DNA of 64,000 nt from Leuctra nigra (taxonomy: Eukaryota > Arthropoda > Insecta > Plecoptera > Leuctridae): contig OW203762.1 of NCBI GenBank assembly GCA_934045905.1, positions 50,183,411 to 50,247,410 of the forward strand. Direction: 5' to 3'. The number at the start of each line of letters is the position of its first letter. The first letter of the stretch is position 1. Made by a program: the position numbers and the translations under genes. This document shows positions 59,222 through 64,000 of the stretch, piece after piece. The notes under the pieces were generated by a model. It was not told where the DNA came from, did no database searches, and saw only the letters and a list, made by a program, of their open reading frames with translations.

Positions 59222-62200
59222 TCACGACAACCTGACATTGATCAGCCCCTGTCCGACGATACCATCCGACGCCTCGCAGTTTTCTCGCAACTCTTCCCTC
59301 ATTTCCTGGCAATCACACATCGAGCATCGCCTCTTCGACGGGATCCTCACCTCCCCGCAGTTGGCGTGGCACTCCCAATCACAGACCAGGAGGTCGATGT
59401 CGAAGTTCTTCCCCGGCGGACATTGGTTGATGACGACGCCGCCGTCATCGCACGTCAGATACGTCGAGCAGTCGTCGGGATACGGCAGTTGCGTCACGCC
59501 TGGTGGGAAGATGACACACTCGTTGATCGCTGTCGTAGGCGATGTGGACATAGTGATCAGTATAGTTTCTTCCGTTGTGCTTGTTGCTTCAGTTGTAATT
59601 GTTTCTTCCGTTAGGCTTGTTGCTTCAGTAGTGATTGGCTGCTCTGTATTTGAAACGGTTGTTTCTGAAGATGTGCAGTTAACTCGGTGTGGCCAATCAC
59701 AGACTTGCAATACCGGGTTGAAGTGCAGACCTCCTGGGCAATACTCCAGCTTTGCTTGACCATGATCACATCTGTAAAACAAAGTGCAGTTGCTGGCATG
59801 AGGCAAGTGGACAGTGTGGTCCAGAGGGTCAATGGCAGGACAGACACTAGGTGATGGGACGTGCTCCTCAATAGTTGTAGGTAGCTCAATGGTGATTGGT
59901 TCTACAGTGGCTTCAGTTACTATTGTTGCCTCAGTTGTTATTGTTGCTTCAGTTGTAAGAGGTTCTTCAGTTGTAACTGAGGCTTCAGTTGAAGACGTTA
60001 CTTCAGTAGCAATTGTTGCTTCAGTTGCAATTGTTTTTTCAGTAGCAATTGTTTCCTCAGTAGCAATTGTTGCTTCAGTTGCAATTGTTTCTTCCGTAGC
60101 AATGGTTTCTTCCGTAGCAATTGTTGCTTCAGTTGCAATTGTTGCTTCAGTTGCAATTGTTTCTTCCGTAGCAATTGTTGCTTCAGTTGCAATTGTTGTT
60201 TCAGTTGAAATTGTTTCTTCAGTAGAAATTGTGGCTTCAGTTGCAATGGTTTCTTCAGTAACAATTGTCGCTTCAGTTGCTATTGTTGCATCAGTTGCTA
60301 TTGTTTCTTCAGTAGCAATTGTCGCTTCAGTTGCTATTGTAGCTTCAGTAGCAATTGTTGCTTCAGTGGCAATTGTTTCTTCAGTAGCATTTGTCGCTTC
60401 AGTTGCTATTGTTTCTTCAGTAGAAATCGTTGTTTCAGTGATAATTGTTGCTTCAGTTGTAATTGGTTCCTCCGTTGTGCTGGTTGTTACAATAGTGATT
60501 GGCTGCTCTGTAATTGAAACGGTTGTTTCTGAAGATGTGCAGTTAACTCGGTGTGGCCAATCACAGACTTGCAATACCGGGTTGAAGTGCAGACCTCCTG
60601 GGCAATACTCCAGCTTTGCTTGACCATGGTCACATCTGTAAAACAAAGTGCAGTTGCTGGCATGAGGCAAGTGGACAGTGTGGTCCAGAGGGTCAATGGC
60701 AGGACAGACACTAGGTGATGGGACGTGCTCCTCAATAGTTGTAGGTTGCTCAGTGGTGATTGGTTCTTCAGTGGCTTCAGTTACTATTGTTGCCTCAGTT
60801 GTTATTGTTGCTTCAGTTATAATAGGTTCTTCAGTTGTAACTGAGGCTTCAGTTGAAGACGTTACTTCAGTAGCAATTGTTTCTTCAGTAGCAATTGTTG
60901 CATCAGTAGCAATTGTTGCTTCAGTAGCAATTGTTGCTTCAGTAGCAATTGTTTCTTCAGTAATAATTGTTGCTTCAGTGGCAATCGTTTCTTCAGTAGC
61001 AATTGTTGCTTCAGTTGCAATTGTTTCTTCCGTAGCAATTGTTGCATCAGTAGCAATTGTTGCTTCAGTAGCAATTGTTTCTTCAGTAATAATTGTTGCT
61101 TCAGTGGCAATTGTTTCTTCAGTGGCAATTGTTTCTTCAATAGAAATCGTTGTTTCAGTTATAATTGTTTCTTCAGTTGTAATTGGTTCCTCCGGTGTGC
61201 TGGTTGTTACAATAGTGATTGGCTGCTCTGTAATTGAAACGGTTGTTTCTGAAGAAGTGCAGTTAACTCGGTGTGGCCAATCACAGACTTGCAATACCGG
61301 GTTGAAGTGCAGACCTCCTGGGCAATACTCCAGCTTTGCTTGACCATGGTCACATCTGTAAAACAGATTGCAGTTGCTGGCATGAGGCAAGTGGACAGTG
61401 TGGTCCAGAGGGTCAATGGCAGGACAGACACTAGGTGATGGGACGTGCTCCTCAATAGTTGTAGGTAGTTCAGTGGTGATTGGTTCCTCAGTGGCTTCAG
61501 TTACTATTGTTGCCTCAGTTGTTATTGTTGCTTCAGTTATAATAGGTTCTTCAGTTGTAACTGAGGCTTCAGTTGAAGACGTTACTTCAGTAGCAATTGT
61601 TCCTTCAGTAGCAATTGTTGCTTCAGTTGCAATTGTTTCTCCAGTAATAATTGTTGCTTCAGTGGCAATTGTTTCTTCAGTAGCAATTGTTGCTTCAGTT
61701 GCAATTGTTTCTTCCGTAGCAATTGTTGCATCAGTAGCAATTGTTGCTGCAGTAGCAATGGTTTCTTCAGTAATAATTGTTGCTTCAGTGGCAATTGTTT
61801 CTTCAGGGGCAATTGTTTCTTCAGTAGAAATCGTTGTTTTAGTTATAATTGTTTCTTCAGTTGTGCTTGTTGCTTCAGTAGTGATTGGCTGCTCTGTATT
61901 TGAAACGGTTGTTTCTGAAGAAGTGCAGTTAACTCGGTGTGGCCAATCACATACTTGCAATACCGGGTTGAAGTGCAGACCTCCTGGGCAATACTCCAGC
62001 TTTGCTTGACCATGATCACATCTGTAAAACAAAGTGCAGTTGCTGGCATGAGGCAAGTGGACAGTGTGGTCCAGAGGGTCAATGGCAGGACAGACACTAG
62101 GTGATGGGACGTGCTCTTCAATAGTTGTAGGTAGCTCAGTGGTGATTGGTTCTTCAGTGGCTTCGGTGGCAATGGTTTCTTCAGTAGCAATTGTTTCCTC

Positions 62201-63884
62201 AGTTTCAATTGTTGTTTCAGTTGAAATGGTTTCTTCAGTAGTAATTGTTGCTTCAGTGGCAATTGTTTCTTCGGTAGTAATTGTTTCTTCAGTAGTAATT
62301 GTTGTTTCGGTAGCAATTGTTTCTTCAGTAGCAATTGTTTCTTCTGTTGAAATTGTTTCTTCAGTTTCAATTGTTGCTTCAGTAGCAATTGTTTCTTCAG
62401 TAATAATTGTTGCTTCAGTGGCAATTGTTTCTTCAGTGGCAATTGTTTCTTCAGTAGAAATCGTTGTTTCAGTTATAATTGTTTCTTCAGTTGTAATTGG
62501 TTCCTCCGTTGTGCTGGTTGTTACAATAGTGATTGGCTGCTCTGTATTTGAAACGGTTGTTTCTGAAGAAGTGCAGTTAACTCGGTGTGGCCAATCACAG
62601 ACTTGCAATACCGGGTTGAAGTGCAGACCTCCTGGGCAATACTCCAGCTTTGCTTGACCATGGTCACATCTGTAAAACAGATTGCAGTTGCTGGCATGAG
62701 GCAAGTGGACAGTGTGGTCCAGAGGGTCAATGGCAGGACAGACACTAGGTGATGGGACGTGCTCTTCAATAGTTGTAGGTAGTATTACTTTGTCAATGAA
62801 GCTGAGTGTTCCATTGTTGTCAGTTTGTCCAGAAGCATCGTGATGTGCGCAGTAAGTTCTACTCGGCCAATCGCAGGCCTGTTTGTTCACACTGAAGTAG
62901 AGTCCAAAGGGACAATATTCCACCACAGCTTCTCCCTCCTCACATTTGTAGAACTTTGTGCAGTCATCCGGATGTGGCAGGAACATGGTCTGTCCGAGCA
63001 GCGCGTGTTCACACACGCCGTGTTCCACCGGGAGCGTCGCGAGGTCGTCGTCGTGGCGACATCCCGCGTCCTCGGGCCTCTCGCACACCTGGAGGACGGC
63101 GTTGAAGTGCAGCTCGTCCGGACACGTGTCGACAGTGGCGCGGCCGCGGGAGCATCGCAGGAACTTGCTGCAGTCTGTGGGGTGGCCGACGACGGCGCTG
63201 GAGGTGAGAGGATCGCACTCGGCGTCGAGGGACTGAGGACGCGCGTCAACCTCCAGCACCAGGAGGGCGGCGAACAATATGACCACACAACCTGGGGGAG
63301 ATATTGGCAACTCATTAAATACACACTCAGAACACCACCAGTGAGTGATTGCCGAACTACACTCAGAGTGTCATAGTAGTTTGTCGTGGAGCATATAGTG
63401 TAGCTTAATGTTCATTATTACATGATTCATAGGTAGCTTAGACTAACCTAACCTCAACCCTTCCAAATCCTCCCCCATGTGATTTAAAACTGCGATTGTT
63501 TCGCTTTTCGTGACTAAATGATACTACGTGGAATACAACACAATAAAAACACACAAGAAACACAATACGATGTGTTTCATTAGTAAAATTATTAATATGA
63601 TGTATTACTCAATAAGTAATTAAGTAAATTTGTTATATTAGCTCCAAACATATCTGACACAGTTTACCCAAGATATGTAGAATTTATGGGATCTTGCAGT
63701 TTAACCAACTGCCAAAAGTGGATGAAATTGCAGCTATCTAGTTATTTTGTTATAGGGGCCCACTATCAATTAAAATGTCTAGATAACATATTAGTTAAAT
63801 GAATAGTCAATTACGTGAACCATAATTGAAACAGGTTCATTTTTGTACAGATTCTATCACAACTTACATCCACTTACCTTTCAT
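59222..63884 (-). CDS. Mucin-like peritrophin with eight CBM14 chitin-binding domains
   Basis: Secreted chitin-binding glycoprotein, likely of the gut peritrophic matrix or cuticle. Exon 1 coding part is only ATGAAAG (63884-63878, donor GTAAGT). Exon 2 is 63291-59222, joined in phase, giving about 1,358 aa. The signal peptide is MKGCVVILFAALLVLEVDA. CBM14 domains (six cysteines each) lie at about residues 28-80, 95-148, then five near-identical copies around 183-238, 398-456, 618-678, 858-918 and 1145-1203, and a diverged one at about 1262-1313. The five repeats share VCPAIDPLDHTVHLPHASNC and CPGGLHFNPVLQVCDWPHRV. Between them are Thr-rich linkers of six-residue units (TIATEE/TIATEA), 18 bp at DNA level, expected to be O-glycosylated. 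The C-terminus is Cys-rich and charged (KRRCSMCDCQEMREEL). Repeat number may vary between alleles, or be affected by assembly. Confidence 0.93.
59885..62510 (-). repeat. 18-bp coding repeats encoding Thr-rich linkers
   Basis: Four blocks (about 59885-60480, 60760-61195, 61480-61870 and 62140-62515) of tandem 18-bp units such as GTTTCTTCAGTAGCAATT (+ strand view). They are separated by near-identical domain blocks, so the larger unit of domain plus linker is itself repeated about every 0.66-0.86 kb. Confidence 0.9.
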
Positions 63885-64000
63885 TTCGTAAATCGACACA
63901 ATTCAGATGAGCATTTAAGTCGAAAAGTCAGAAAAAAATCAAAATGTTATTTGATGTAAAATTCTGGTAGTTGCGCTCTGGGTAGTGAGGTTTATAAATT
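63885..64000 (-). promoter_or_regulatory. 5' UTR and promoter flank of the peritrophin gene
   Basis: Sequence upstream of the ATG at 63884 on the minus strand. No TATA box can be assigned with confidence in the 116 bp available. Confidence 0.3.

Noticed and set aside
59814..62657. Long plus-strand frames of Ser-Val-Ala-Ile-Val repeats
   Set aside because: Antisense shadows of the peritrophin linkers; the minus-strand frame has signal peptide, CBM14 cysteines and a valid first exon.

Overview
The window is animal nuclear DNA, most likely from an arthropod and probably an insect or other pancrustacean. The evidence is spliced genes with GT..AG introns, GC-rich third codon positions in exons set in AT-rich introns, a mucin-like protein with eight CBM14 chitin-binding domains (peritrophin type), an animal cystathionine beta-synthase, a MAPEG microsomal glutathione transferase, and a dense load of tRNA-derived SINEs, foldback MITEs, hAT-type and LINE elements. 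I cannot place the species. Nothing is bacterial.

Layout. (1) 1-1816: AT-rich flank with a 623-bp foldback element. (2) 1817-6903 (+): 3' part of a large ankyrin-repeat gene with a 2.2-kb Arg/Lys/Glu-rich exon. (3) 7642-10654 (+): two head-to-tail GT32-like glycosyltransferase genes whose transcripts appear to overlap; both depart from the DxD motif. (4) 10994-16887 (-): complete nine-exon cystathionine beta-synthase, tail to tail with the second glycosyltransferase. (5) 20587-25665 (-): three-exon MGST1-like gene. Its large intron holds a MITE split by a 5'-truncated LINE, with the target duplication still readable. (6) About 26-31 kb: repeats only, including a 968-bp hAT-type element with an 8-bp target duplication. 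(7) 32-49 kb (+): three intact four-exon genes for short secreted peptides (66, 66 and 60 aa). They share a signal peptide and a C-terminal amphipathic helix, and their introns are full of long inverted repeats. A fourth, decayed copy lies at 58.8 kb. (8) 49.3-58.3 kb: repeat-rich, with a TIR-bounded satellite of 101-bp units, several SINEs (one with a clean 12-bp TSD) and two GC-rich exon-like islands I could not assign. (9) 59222-63884 (-): peritrophin/mucin of about 1,358 aa with eight CBM14 domains and 18-bp coding repeats between them.

How the genes relate. They do not form a pathway; this is an ordinary mixed neighbourhood of metabolic, detoxification, secretory and gut or cuticle genes. 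The two parts that deserve most attention are the lineage-specific small-peptide cluster, which I cannot match to a known family, and the recurrent long palindromes in and around it that share a GCGCCAAG-type tip motif. Exon coordinates for the main genes were checked by reading-phase continuity across every intron.
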